Shown: positions 1 through 12,020, numbered from the stretch's first letter. The stretch: DNA of 64,000 nucleotides from Duganella lactea (GCF_009857505.1 NZ_WWCP01000027.1:16009-80008), one strand, 5' to 3'. Translations and numbers: made by a program. The notes: generated by a model from the letters alone, not told the origin.

Positions 1-366
1 ATAGCCCTGCCAGTTGGTGTTGGCGACGAAGCTGACGGCGGTGTTGAAGGCGGAATCCGGGCTGATATTGGCCATCGCCTGGGGATTGAGCGGCAGCCAG
101 ACTTGCACCCGCTGCAGGCCGTAGGTGACCAGCGCGCCGATCACGCTGAACAGCAGCAGCGAGGTGGCGTAGGCTTTCCAGCCCTGGCCTTCGGCCGGGT
201 TGACGCCGGCCACGCGGTAAATCAGGTGTTCGATTTTGCCCAGCCAGCCCATGCCGGGGATGGCGCGGCCGTCGCCGACGCGGGTCAGCAGCTTGCCCAG
301 CGGCCAGGCCAGCACCAGCAGCACGGCCAGAAAGACGATCAGCAGGATCAGGGATTGCGCGGTCAT
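1..366 (-). CDS. kdpA: Potassium-transporting ATPase subunit A (KdpA), 5' part only
   Basis: This is the N-terminal 122 residues of KdpA, the channel-like K+-binding subunit of the high-affinity KdpFABC pump in the inner membrane. The translation starts MTAQSLILLIVFLAVLL, a first membrane helix, and ends in the conserved stretch LNPQAMANISPDSAFNTAVS followed by FVANTNWQGY, which matches the first selectivity-filter region of KdpA (TNTNWQ-type motif). The gene runs off the left edge of the window. Its ATG overlaps the stop codon of kdpF (ATGA arrangement), so the two are translationally coupled. kdpB, kdpC and any kdpDE would lie outside the window. Confidence 0.95.
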   Translation of the reverse strand, partial: MTAQSLILLIVFLAVLLVLAWPLGKLLTRVGDGRAIPGMGWLGKIEHLIYRVAGVNPAEGQGWKAYATSLLLFSVIGALVTYGLQRVQVWLPLNPQAMANISPDSAFNTAVSFVANTNWQGY

Positions 367-455
367 CACAGGTCCTCCGCTTTCACCAGCGCCACCACCA
401 GGTAGACCAGCAGGCCGGCGGCGGCGATGGCGCCGATCAGATAGAACGTGTTCAT
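366..455 (-). CDS. kdpF: KdpF, small stabilising subunit of the Kdp pump
   Basis: A 29-residue single-helix peptide, MNTFYLIGAIAAAGLLVYLV then VALVKAEDL. Length, hydrophobic profile and position directly upstream of kdpA identify it as KdpF, which stabilises the KdpABC complex in the membrane. It overlaps the upstream 33-aa ORF and the downstream kdpA by ATGA junctions on both sides. It is too short for most gene finders. Identification rests on context plus the typical single membrane span ending in KAE/D-L. Confidence 0.9.
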   Translation of the reverse strand: MNTFYLIGAIAAAGLLVYLVVALVKAEDL

Positions 456-553
456 GGCTGGCCTCCCATTTGGCCCAGCTTGTCGCAGCCGGTGGCCAGC
501 GCCACCGTCAGCAGGTAGAACAGCGCCATGGCGCCGATAAATACTAAGTCCAT
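452..553 (-). CDS. Small membrane protein leading the kdp operon
   Basis: A 33-residue ORF beginning MDLVFIGAMALFYLLTVALA, then TGCDKLGQMGGQP. It has one predicted membrane helix followed by a short polar tail with a Cys. It is preceded by a GAGG ribosome-binding site (GTGAGGGTGTG-ATG) and overlaps kdpF by ATGA, so it is co-translated with the pump. Similar short single-span peptides before kdpF occur in other proteobacterial kdp operons (from memory). Function unknown; an additional pump accessory peptide is an inference. Confidence 0.75.
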   Translation of the reverse strand: MDLVFIGAMALFYLLTVALATGCDKLGQMGGQP

Positions 554-585
554 CACACCCTCACAGGTCTTGTTTTGATGGAGTC

Positions 586-655
586 AAGCTTAGCCAGATC
601 GGTCTAAAGATTTTGTAAAGACTTGCTGGCGGGGTGTAAACAAAGCGTAAAAATT
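586..655 (-). promoter_or_regulatory. KdpE-type operator and promoter of the kdp operon
   Basis: Read on the minus strand, this region contains TTTTTACGC, then GTTTACACCCCGCC (628-641 plus flank), then two 11-bp direct repeats TCTTTACAAAA (611-621) and TCTTTAGACCG (600-610), then TGGCTAAGCTT (586-596). As I recall it, the E. coli KdpE site upstream of kdpFABC also has TTTATAC...TTTACACCCCGCC and a -10 (TACCCT) 48 bases downstream of TTTACA. Here TAAGCT lies at the same 48-base distance. It is therefore the likely K+-limitation promoter activated by phosphorylated KdpE. Confidence 0.75.
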
Positions 656-775
656 TACGCCTTCTTTACGCGCGGCGGGCGACTCTTTAGGCCATTTTTA
701 CAGCGCCTTGGCTACGCTGGTTTCATCGCAACGACTTTTGAATATCATGACTTCTTTACACTGTTCTTTACACTG
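654..775 (+). promoter_or_regulatory. TTTAC direct repeats upstream of the ParA-like gene
   Basis: On the plus strand TTTACGC occurs at 654-660 and 665-671, an 11-bp spacing typical of OmpR/PhoB/KdpE-family half-sites. A perfect 12-bp tandem TTCTTTACACTG occupies 752-763 and 764-775, ending 12 bases before the start codon of the next gene. The repeats resemble the KdpE box on the opposite strand. A response-regulator-controlled promoter for the ParA-like gene is an inference; the repeat closest to the ATG could instead act as an operator. Confidence 0.5.
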
Positions 776-787
776 CATGGGGGCCCT

Positions 788-1342
788 ATGATCGTCGCCC
801 TGACTGGTGTGGATGGCGACAGCGCCGTCGCCGATCTGGCCGAGGACCTGGCCATGCTGCGCGTGGCCGCCGGCAAGCGCGTGCTGCTGGTGTCGCCCAA
901 TCCCGGCCCCTACGATCCGCGGTTGTTCGATGATCTGGTCATCGACCTGTCGCTGCGCGGTCAGGATGCGGCACCGGCGCGGGCGAGCGTGATCCTCGCC
1001 CTGCTGCGCCCGGAAACGCTGGAGCGCGACGGCTGCGCCGAACTGCTGGCGCGCTTGAAGGTGATGCAGAGTGGGAACCCGGCGGCGCGGGTACTGGTGG
1101 CGGTGGCGCATGGCCGCCGGCCGCTGACGGCGCATCAAGCCGGCTGTGTGCTGGTGTTCGTGGCGCAGCTGCCGCAGGCCCGGCTGGCCGACACGCTGGT
1201 GCTGGAAGACGGCCAGGACACCTACCACTCCCGCCACAGCGCGCTGGAACCGCAAGCCTACAAACAGGACCACAAACTGTGCGCGCCAGAAGTACGTCAC
1301 CTCTACCGGGAGGTGTTCCTTGCCCTGGCGCGCCGGCCTTAA
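788..1342 (+). CDS. Degenerate ParA/MinD-like protein lacking the Walker A lysine
   Basis: A 184-residue protein starting MIVALTGVDGDSAVADLAED, a layout like ParA/MinD ATPases (beta strand, P-loop, helix, then GKRVLLVSPNP as strand 2). The P-loop position reads GVDGDSAV instead of KGGxGKT, so the nucleotide-binding lysines are missing. Later segments such as ARVLVAVAHGRRPLTAHQAG and LADTLVLEDGQDTYHSRHSA fit no catalytic motif I know. The ATG at 788 follows a G-rich stretch; an upstream in-frame start at 623 would read through the regulatory repeats and is unlikely. It lies divergent from kdp. A pseudo-enzyme of the ParA fold is the best guess. Confidence 0.6.
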   Translation: MIVALTGVDGDSAVADLAEDLAMLRVAAGKRVLLVSPNPGPYDPRLFDDLVIDLSLRGQDAAPARASVILALLRPETLERDGCAELLARLKVMQSGNPAARVLVAVAHGRRPLTAHQAGCVLVFVAQLPQARLADTLVLEDGQDTYHSRHSALEPQAYKQDHKLCAPEVRHLYREVFLALARRP

Positions 1343-1383
1343 CGCTTAATTAACGCTTAATTAACGCTTAATTAACGCTTAAA
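1340..1383. repeat. 11-bp tandem repeat between convergent genes
   Basis: Four head-to-tail copies of taacgcttaat (1340-1350, 1351-1361, 1362-1372, and 1373-1383 with the last base changed). The first copy supplies the TAA stop of the ParA-like gene and the last contains the TAA stop of the leftward porin gene. The unit is AT-rich in a GC-rich neighbourhood and contains TTAATTAA at each junction. It has no hairpin of terminator type. Copy number is probably variable between strains. Confidence 0.85.
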
Positions 1384-2137
1384 AGACTTTGCTGATCATC
1401 AGCTGCACGGCGTTCTTGCCGAGGAACTTGCCATTGGCGGCCGAGGTATAGGCCGCCTCGTTGGCATTGGTGCCGACCAAGGCCAGCGCGCCGGTGAGCA
1501 CGCCGAAGTCTTTGCTCACGCCCAGCTTCCAGTCGGTGTAGGAGGCGGTGTCATTGTGCTTGACGTTCTGGCGGCCGGCATGCAGGTTGACGGTCAGGCC
1601 CTCGCCCGCATCGATATTGGCGCCGATGTCCAGATAGCCGCTGTTCTTGCTGTCGGCAAAGCCGAACAGATTGGTCACCGCGAGCGAATACTTGATATAC
1701 GCCGGGCCATAACCCAGCTGGCCATACACCTCGCTGGTGTTGGCGCTGACCGGCAGTTTATTGTCGGCATACACATAGCTCAGCACGCCAACGTCATACG
1801 ACACCTCCGTCGACAGTTGCCCGCGCTTGCCGGCATACAGATCCAGCTCAACGTTGCCGTCGCCGCCGGCATCCTTGACCCACGTGATGGTCGACGCCCA
1901 GGCGCCAACATACAGGCCGGACGGGTTATTCACGTAGTCGGCGCCGCCCTGCAACGCCGGTTGCAGGCGCGTTTGCGAGATGCCGCGATAGCGGTAATCG
2001 CTGACCACCGCCGCGTTGAAGCTGACCGCGTTTTCCGGCTCGGCGGCCGGTGCCGGTGCCGGCGCAGCCTCCTGCGCATGAGTGGTCTGGGCGGCGAAAA
2101 CCGCGGCGATGGCGGCGGCAAGTACAAACTTTTTCAT
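1379..2137 (-). CDS. TorF-family putative outer-membrane porin
   Basis: A 252-residue exported protein: signal peptide MKKFVLAAAIAAVFAAQTTHA with cleavage before QEA, then a Pro/Ala linker (APAPAPAAEPEN), then a beta-barrel-like body with VVSDYRYRGISQT near the start. That motif and the length fit the conserved family annotated TIGR02001 / TorF putative porin. The C-terminal ends in ISKVF, an outer-membrane-type terminal Phe. It is the second gene of a leftward pair, 61 bases after the 106-aa gene, and is likely driven by the KdpE-like promoter at 2553-2620. Confidence 0.85.
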   Translation of the reverse strand: MKKFVLAAAIAAVFAAQTTHAQEAAPAPAPAAEPENAVSFNAAVVSDYRYRGISQTRLQPALQGGADYVNNPSGLYVGAWASTITWVKDAGGDGNVELDLYAGKRGQLSTEVSYDVGVLSYVYADNKLPVSANTSEVYGQLGYGPAYIKYSLAVTNLFGFADSKNSGYLDIGANIDAGEGLTVNLHAGRQNVKHNDTASYTDWKLGVSKDFGVLTGALALVGTNANEAAYTSAANGKFLGKNAVQLMISKVF

Positions 2138-2198
2138 AAAACTTCCTATCAGTGGTTGAAAACTTCGCGGTACGGTACGTCCACGTCCATCTCGGCGC

Positions 2199-2519
2199 TC
2201 ATGCCGAGCGCTGCGCCAGCGCCGTCAGGCGGCCGAACTCGGCCCCCGGCAAGGCGCGCATCACCGCCTCCATCACCTGCGCCGCCAACGTGCGGGACAG
2301 GCATAGCCAAACCCGCACACGGGCGCCGTGGTCACACGCCTCGACCCGCATGAATTGCAGCGCATCACCGCAGGTGCGCGCCACCAGCGCCCGCAACTCG
2401 CTCAGCGCGGTGGTGTCCACCGTCAGCTGCATCAGGCACTGGCGCGGGACGCGGGCACGCGTCAAGCCGCTCCGGGAGGAACGGTGCGACGCGGCGGGTG
2501 TTGGGAAAAAGGCGGGCAT
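2199..2519 (-). CDS. Small protein of unknown function upstream of the porin
   Basis: A 106-residue protein starting MPAFFPTPAASHRSSRSG. The ATG at 2519 is chosen because GGAGG lies six bases upstream; longer in-frame starts would run through the promoter. The body, MQLTVDTTALSELRALVART followed by CGDALQFMRVEACDHGARVRV and a second helix, has an alternating strand-helix-strand-strand-helix pattern like a ferredoxin/ACT fold, but I see no ligand motif. It is first in a leftward pair with the TorF-type porin and shares the KdpE-like promoter architecture with kdp, so a role in ion homeostasis or its sensing is possible but unproven. Confidence 0.65.
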   Translation of the reverse strand: MPAFFPTPAASHRSSRSGLTRARVPRQCLMQLTVDTTALSELRALVARTCGDALQFMRVEACDHGARVRVWLCLSRTLAAQVMEAVMRALPGAEFGRLTALAQRSA

Positions 2520-2552
2520 GGCTGACCTCCGGGTGGACGTTTCGATACAGGA

Positions 2553-2620
2553 AAGCTTAGCCATGACTTCGTAAAAACGGTCTAAAAAGACAGGCTGGGC
2601 CTGTAAACATCGTGTATAAA
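2553..2620 (-). promoter_or_regulatory. Second KdpE-like promoter, driving the small protein and porin
   Basis: On the minus strand: TTTATA (2615-2620), GTTTACA (2602-2608), direct repeats TTTTTAGACCG (2578-2588) and TTTTTACGAAG (2567-2577), three bases, then TGGCTAAGCTT (2553-2563). The last 11-mer is identical to that in the kdp promoter. The distance from TTTACA to it is 44 bases in both promoters, and TTTAGACCG is shared. TAAGCT is the candidate -10. The element lies 33 bases upstream of the ATG at 2519. Confidence 0.7.
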
Positions 2621-2729
2621 TTGCGCACTGCGCAATTTTTGCCGCCTTCCACCGCAGTTGAGGATAGAATACGCAAACAATCTGCGAACTGTACATAAAC
2701 CCAGTATCAAAAACACAAGCTGCTCACGT

Positions 2730-4727
<1,998 letters not shown>

Positions 4728-4752
4728 CGCGCACTACACAAGCATAGACATC

Positions 4753-7271
<2,519 letters not shown>

Positions 7272-7272
<1 letters not shown>

Positions 7273-7362
7273 AAAAACGGTGTCAGGTCTGACAAAAGCA
7301 CACGGCCTCAACTGCTACGCAGTTGAGGCCGTGTGCTTTTGTCAGACCTGACACCGTTTTTT
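7272..7362. repeat. 91-bp perfect palindrome, bidirectional terminator, copy 1
   Basis: A perfect inverted repeat with 44-bp arms (7272-7315 and 7319-7362) around a tac loop. It starts in the last base of the parC stop and ends in the stop of the leftward gene. Each arm begins with A/T runs, so transcripts from either side end in a hairpin plus U-tract. The arm contains a smaller palindrome TGTCAGGTCTGACA. A second copy with paired substitutions lies at 24902-24992. Confidence 0.9.
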
Positions 7363-7828
7363 AGTGCTTGGCGGCGGCTTCTTTCACTTCGGCGTCGGCC
7401 TTGGCTTTGACGGCGGCCGTTTTGTTGGCGGCCAGGGCTTTGTCTTCGGTGGCGTCAACCGTGGCTTTGATCGCTTTGGCGTCGGCTTTCACCGATTTTT
7501 TCTCGGCTTTTTCTACCGCTTTGGCAACCTCTTTGTCACCCTTGGCGGCGGCCTTGGCCTTGTCTTCAGGATCGGCCTTGGCGACTTTTTCGTTGGCCTT
7601 GGCTTGCTCCACGGTGACCTTGGCTTGCTGCTCTTCGTGCACCTTGTCGGCCTTGGCGATCGCTTTGTTGGCTTTCTTGTCGGCCTTGGCGTCAGCCTTG
7701 GCTTCCTTCTGCTCGGCCTTGGCGATGTCCTTGCTCGCTTCGACCTGGGCCTTGGCGACGTCGGCGGTTTGTGCGTAGGCGGCGGTGGCGAACAGGCCGG
7801 CGATCAGAGTGGCGATGATTTTGCTCAT
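7361..7828 (-). CDS. Exported Ala/Lys-rich helical protein
   Basis: A 155-residue protein with signal peptide MSKIIATLIAGLFATAAYAQ and a mature part made almost only of Ala, Lys, Glu, Asp and Val. AKADAKADKKANKAIAKADK is typical, with loose 4- to 7-residue repeats compatible with one long amphipathic or coiled-coil helix. There is no Cys, Trp or Phe in the mature part. The start is supported by GGGAG upstream. Such low-complexity exported proteins are known in Oxalobacteraceae without assigned function. A periplasmic spacer or nucleic-acid/polyanion binder is possible. Its stop lies in the palindrome shared with parC. Confidence 0.75.
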   Translation of the reverse strand: MSKIIATLIAGLFATAAYAQTADVAKAQVEASKDIAKAEQKEAKADAKADKKANKAIAKADKVHEEQQAKVTVEQAKANEKVAKADPEDKAKAAAKGDKEVAKAVEKAEKKSVKADAKAIKATVDATEDKALAANKTAAVKAKADAEVKEAAAKH

Positions 7829-7921
7829 GGTTTTCTCCCTTTCGGTGTTGTTGAGTGCGTGAGACACACTTTATGCTCACGCCGCCGCACACTCTGTACG
7901 CTAACGTACTCAATTGCCTGA

Positions 7922-9328
7922 TTACCTTGTTGGCCGGGAATACAGGTCGATGATGGTGGTGATCGCGTCGGCGCACACCGAGCAGAATTTGTCGCTGCGG
8001 TCGAACATGATGCACTGCATTTCAGGTCGGTAGTAACCGGTGGCTTCGTAGTTGGCGCCTTCGAACGCGCCCACCGTGTGCACGTGCGGGTCACGCGAGA
8101 ACAGCGCGCTGCTTTGCGTCAGGTCGCGCTGGAACAAGGCGCTCATCTCGGACTCCGGGCGCTGGTTGGCGCGCAGCGCGGCGCGCTCTTTCTGGTACGC
8201 GCGCGAGGCGGTTTCATACGCTTCCTTCGGCCACGGCGTCGGCAGCGGCGTGCCTTCCTTGATGAATTTTTTCCATTTCAGTTGGGCCGGGTCGCGCAGC
8301 GCGGTGGCGTTCGGTTCCCATGGTTCGCGGCGCTCGCCGCCGGTGGCGTAGGCCACCGGCGAGGTGTAGTACTCGTCGGCCAGGCCGGCGAAGTGGTGGC
8401 CGAATTCGTGCACGAACAGGTAGTTGGCCCAGTCGTTGCCGGCCGCCGCCGTGCTGAACTGGCCGAAGATGCCGCCGCCGCCGTAGGTGTCGTTGTTGAC
8501 CAGGATTTCGATGAATTCATAGGGCGCGTATTGCGCCAGTTCGCGCAGCGCGCGGTTGTCGGTGGTCAGCACGTAACGCTCGCTGCCGAAGATGTCGTAG
8601 CGCGTGCCCAGCGGCGACTCCTTGTGCACGCCGGTCGATGGGCGCGAGACGCCCGATGCGCTGGTCGGGCGGGCGATGGCCCAGACGTTGAAGTCGTTGG
8701 CGCGCTCCTTGAACGGCGAGGTGGCGAACAGATGGTCGGCCAGGCGACGCGCGTCGGCCTCGAATTTTTTCATGTCGGCCTGGGTGTAGCCGTCGCCGAC
8801 GATCAGCAGGTCGACCTTGTCTTCCGACGGGCCGTTGACGCGGATGCCGATCGGCTTGACCGGCGCCGGCGGCTGCTTGCGGATCACGTCCATGGCGTTG
8901 GGGTCGACGCTGGTGGTCCACACCACCGAGAACAGATTGCGCTCGTCGCGCTTGAGGATGCGGACCTTGACCGGCTGCTCAGGCAGCGGGAAGCGCACCG
9001 ATTCCTGGAAGCCGCGGTCGGCGCGCGTGGCCTCGTCGGTGGTGCGCCATTCGGCGAAGATGGTGGAGAAGCCGCGCGAATACAGCAGCTTGCCGGTTTT
9101 GGCGTCGACCACTTCGACCAGGTTGTTGCCGCGGTTGGTGGGGTCGAGGGTTTGCGACAGGTTGCCGGGCCACGGCAGCGGTTCGATCACCACACGGTCG
9201 ATGGCGTAGTGTTCGTCCAGTGCGTTGCCGCTGTGGAGGTAGTCGAGGCGCATGGTGGCGGGTTGGGCGGCCAGCGCGGTGGCGCTGATGGCGCACAGCG
9301 CCAGCAGGGAGGCGAGTCGGCGGAGCAT
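7922..9328 (-). CDS. Secreted M64-family zinc metallopeptidase
   Basis: A 468-residue protein with a signal peptide (MLRRLASLLALCAISATALA). The M64 (IgA peptidase M64) signature is clear: DLLIVGDGYTQADMKKFEAD near residues 173-192, and the zinc site HEFGHHFAGLADEYY with H307, E308 and H311 followed by D318. A C-terminal segment has CSVCADA (paired Cys). The ATG at 9328 has AGGA upstream; the longer ORF start at 9391 lacks a signal peptide at its N-terminus. It lies in a row of leftward secreted hydrolases, upstream of the Ala/Lys-rich gene. Confidence 0.88.
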   Translation of the reverse strand: MLRRLASLLALCAISATALAAQPATMRLDYLHSGNALDEHYAIDRVVIEPLPWPGNLSQTLDPTNRGNNLVEVVDAKTGKLLYSRGFSTIFAEWRTTDEATRADRGFQESVRFPLPEQPVKVRILKRDERNLFSVVWTTSVDPNAMDVIRKQPPAPVKPIGIRVNGPSEDKVDLLIVGDGYTQADMKKFEADARRLADHLFATSPFKERANDFNVWAIARPTSASGVSRPSTGVHKESPLGTRYDIFGSERYVLTTDNRALRELAQYAPYEFIEILVNNDTYGGGGIFGQFSTAAAGNDWANYLFVHEFGHHFAGLADEYYTSPVAYATGGERREPWEPNATALRDPAQLKWKKFIKEGTPLPTPWPKEAYETASRAYQKERAALRANQRPESEMSALFQRDLTQSSALFSRDPHVHTVGAFEGANYEATGYYRPEMQCIMFDRSDKFCSVCADAITTIIDLYSRPTR

Positions 9329-9399
9329 GGGGGTCCTGATGGTGGGGTGGAAAGTGTGCGGTATTGTAATGCGGTGGACGCGTGGCGTCACCGCCGTGC

Positions 9400-10629
9400 T
9401 TATTCGGGGCGCGGCGCTTGGCCGAGGTCCAGCGGGCGGATGTCGAGGCGCAGGTTGAGGATGGAGTAGCTCGGCGGCGCGACCGAGGCGTAGGCGACGC
9501 TGTCGCGCGTTTTGCTCAGCGTGAACTGGAACACCAGCTCAGGCAGCGGCGTGCCGCGGCCGCTGGTGGCGATGCCGATCGCTTCGCTGCGGCGGTTGTT
9601 GATCAGGCTTTCCATCAGCTGCACCAGCGCGTTGCGGCCCAGGATGTCGGGCGAGAACACCGGGTCGGCCACCAGATCCTTGTGCGGCTTGAGCCGCCGC
9701 CCGGCCTTGGCCTTCGACGGCGTGAAACCGTGCGTGGTCAGGTCGTAGATGTCGCCGTTATCGAGATAGCTGATCACCGCGTTGGCGATGTTGAAGCCGG
9801 CGCTGGCGGGGTCGGTGGTGGCGCGCGACAGGTCGACCAGCAAGGCGCCCTTGCTGCCGACAATTTCCACCCGGCGCCGGCGGTCGACCACCATGGCGGT
9901 GTTTTCGTCGATGCCCAGGCCGTACTTGTAGCCCTTTGTCAGCATCGCCGGAATCATCCGCGCGAAGCGTCCGCGCACCAGAAAGTGCTGGTCGACAAAC
10001 ACGTCGTCGCCGATGAAGCCGAGGCCGGGGGCGATTTCCTCACCGTCGCGCACGCCGCCGCGCAAGGTGGCGAACACGGTCTTGGGCGCGTAGAACATGG
10101 TGCTGCTCATCACCGCCGCGCCGGCGCTGTTGCCGGCCACCACGCCGCCCTTGCGGTAGACGTCCCACACCGCCTCCAGCACGGCGCTGCGGCTGCCGTC
10201 GGCGCGCACCAGCGCCTGGGTGATGCGCGCCTGGTCGCCGCCGGAGAAGAACACGCCGCCGGCGCCGCGCACGGCGTCGGCCAGCAGCGGGTCGTCGGCG
10301 GCCTGACGGAAGTCGCTGTCGGCCAGCTTGACCGCCAGCGGCACCTGGAAGGCGTCGGCGCCGTAGCGCTTCAAATAGTCGACGATGGCGGCGGCCACCG
10401 GCGCCGGGTCGGCCGCCGCCGACGCGAACACGGCGATGCGCGCGCCCTGGCCGCCGGCCAGTTGCACGATGCGTTGCCAGACGGCGTCGTTGTCCGGCCG
10501 CAGCCCGCCGCCGATGATCACCAGCGAACCTTGCGGCTCATCGGCGGCGGCACCCGCGCCGGCACCCGCGCCCGGCGGCACGGCCAGCATCAGCACCAGC
10601 GGGAACAGGCAGCGGAACAACATGCGCAT
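9400..10629 (-). CDS. Secreted cyanophycinase, S51 family (paralog 1)
   Basis: A 409-residue exported serine peptidase of the cyanophycinase family, which cuts the multi-L-arginyl-poly-aspartate polymer into beta-Asp-Arg dipeptides. The signal peptide is followed by GSLVIIGGGLRPDN; GGDQARITQALV and the nucleophile elbow GNSAGAA (Ser168) are visible. Length and export match extracellular CphE enzymes, not the ~270-aa intracellular CphB. ATG at 10629 is chosen over a TTG at 10641 because GGAG lies correctly upstream. It is adjacent to a close paralog, a TonB receptor and a CphZ-like hydrolase. Confidence 0.88.
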   Translation of the reverse strand: MRMLFRCLFPLVLMLAVPPGAGAGAGAAADEPQGSLVIIGGGLRPDNDAVWQRIVQLAGGQGARIAVFASAAADPAPVAAAIVDYLKRYGADAFQVPLAVKLADSDFRQAADDPLLADAVRGAGGVFFSGGDQARITQALVRADGSRSAVLEAVWDVYRKGGVVAGNSAGAAVMSSTMFYAPKTVFATLRGGVRDGEEIAPGLGFIGDDVFVDQHFLVRGRFARMIPAMLTKGYKYGLGIDENTAMVVDRRRRVEIVGSKGALLVDLSRATTDPASAGFNIANAVISYLDNGDIYDLTTHGFTPSKAKAGRRLKPHKDLVADPVFSPDILGRNALVQLMESLINNRRSEAIGIATSGRGTPLPELVFQFTLSKTRDSVAYASVAPPSYSILNLRLDIRPLDLGQAPRPE

Positions 10630-10643
10630 CGGCTTCTCCAAAG

Positions 10644-10682
10644 AAAAACGGGACGCCGCCTCGCTGGAGGCGCCGTCCCGTT
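10644..10682 (-). terminator. Rho-independent terminator after cyanophycinase 2
   Basis: A GC-rich hairpin with arms AACGGGAC...GTCCCGTT and an inner CGCCTC/GAGGCG stem. Read leftward it is followed by TTTTT (10644-10648). It lies 18 bases after the stop of the second cyanophycinase gene and just before the start of the first, so the two paralogs are at least partly transcribed separately. Confidence 0.8.
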
Positions 10683-10700
10683 AATATACCTTAAGCCGGA

Positions 10701-12020
10701 CTAGCGGTAACGATATAAGGGCTGCTGTAACTGAATCGGCCGGATGTCCATGCGCAGCTTGAGCACCGAATACGCCTCGACCTCGGTGCCGGCGTAGCCG
10801 ACGCTGTTGATGGTCTTGGAGAAGCGGAACTCGAAGCCCAGGTCGGGGTTGAAGTCGCGCGGGTTGCCGAAGGCGATGCCGATCGCCTCCTGCTGGGCAT
10901 TGTCGATCAGGTTGACCATCAGGTCCAGCACCGCGTTGTTGCCGAGGATATCGTTGGTATAGACCGGCTCGCGCGTGTCCGGCTGGTTCGGATCGAGCTT
11001 GTTGTCGGCCTTGTCCGGCGACGGCGTGAACTCGCGCGAGACCAGATTGAACTTGTCGCCGCGATCGAGGTAACTGATGGTGGCGTTGGAGATGTTGAAG
11101 CCCTTGATGCCGCGGTCGGTGATCGCCGCCGACAGGTCCAGCAGCAACGCGCCGCTGTAGCCGATGATCTCGACGTCGCGCTTGGCGTTGACCACCATGG
11201 CGGTGTTCTCGTCGATGCCGAGGCCGATCTGATAGCCCTTCTTCAGCATCACCGGGATCATGCGCGCGAAGCGGCCGCGCACCAGCAGGTGCTGGTCGAT
11301 GAACACGTCCTCGCCGATGAAGCCGAGGCCGGGCGCGATCTCGTGGCCGTCGTTGACGCCGGCCTTGAGCATGTCCAGCGTCGACTTGGCGTCGTAGAAC
11401 ATGGTGGTGCTCATGATGGCGGCGCCGGCGCTGGAGCCGGCCACCACGCCGCCGTCGCGGTAGACGTCCCACACCGCGTCCAGCGCGGCCGTGTGGCTGC
11501 CGTCCGGGCGCACCAGCGCGCGCGTGATGCGCGCCTGGTCGCCGCCAGTGAAGTAGATCCCGGTGGCCGAATGGATCATCGCCACCGTCTCCGGGTCCTC
11601 GGCGGCCTTGCGGTAGTCGCTATTGGGCCAGGTGACGCCGAGCGGAATGGCGAACGCCTGCGCACCGTACTGATTGAGACGGTTGACGGTGGCCTGGGCC
11701 GCCGCCTCGGGGTTGATCGAGGCGCCGCCGAACACGCCGATGCGCGCGCCCTTGCCGCCGGCCAGTTGCACGATGCGCTGCCAGACCTCGGCGTTCTCGG
11801 TGCGCAGACCGCCGCCGATGATGACCAGATTGCCCGCCGGCGGCGCCAGCACCGGCTTCGGTGGCGGCACGGCCTTGGCCGGTTTGCTGGTCTTGCCCGG
11901 CACCTGGACCTTGGGCACCGGCGTGGCCGCGGCGGCCTGCGCGGCGCCCGCCAGCGCCAGCAGCCACAGCATGCACCAACGCATGCACAGCCCCTGGAGC
12001 GTAAAACCAGTTAATTTCAT
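10701..12020 (-). CDS. Secreted cyanophycinase, S51 family (paralog 2)
   Basis: A 439-residue paralog of the neighbouring cyanophycinase. An N-terminal export signal (the hydrophobic core MLWLLALAGAAQAAAA lies after a basic stretch; M13 is an alternative start) is followed by a Pro/Lys linker at residues 35-61. The catalytic domain starts at GNLVIIGGGLRTEN, with GGDQARITRALVRPDGS and the nucleophile GSSAGAA (Ser197). GGAAGGG upstream of the ATG at 12020 supports the start. The two paralogs are colinear along their whole length, indicating local duplication. It probably degrades external cyanophycin together with paralog 1. Confidence 0.88.
   Translation of the reverse strand: MKLTGFTLQGLCMRWCMLWLLALAGAAQAAAATPVPKVQVPGKTSKPAKAVPPPKPVLAPPAGNLVIIGGGLRTENAEVWQRIVQLAGGKGARIGVFGGASINPEAAAQATVNRLNQYGAQAFAIPLGVTWPNSDYRKAAEDPETVAMIHSATGIYFTGGDQARITRALVRPDGSHTAALDAVWDVYRDGGVVAGSSAGAAIMSTTMFYDAKSTLDMLKAGVNDGHEIAPGLGFIGEDVFIDQHLLVRGRFARMIPVMLKKGYQIGLGIDENTAMVVNAKRDVEIIGYSGALLLDLSAAITDRGIKGFNISNATISYLDRGDKFNLVSREFTPSPDKADNKLDPNQPDTREPVYTNDILGNNAVLDLMVNLIDNAQQEAIGIAFGNPRDFNPDLGFEFRFSKTINSVGYAGTEVEAYSVLKLRMDIRPIQLQQPLYRYR

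Noticed and set aside
1340..1383. Possible CRISPR-like array
   Set aside because: Direct tandem repeats of 11 bp without spacers; not a CRISPR.
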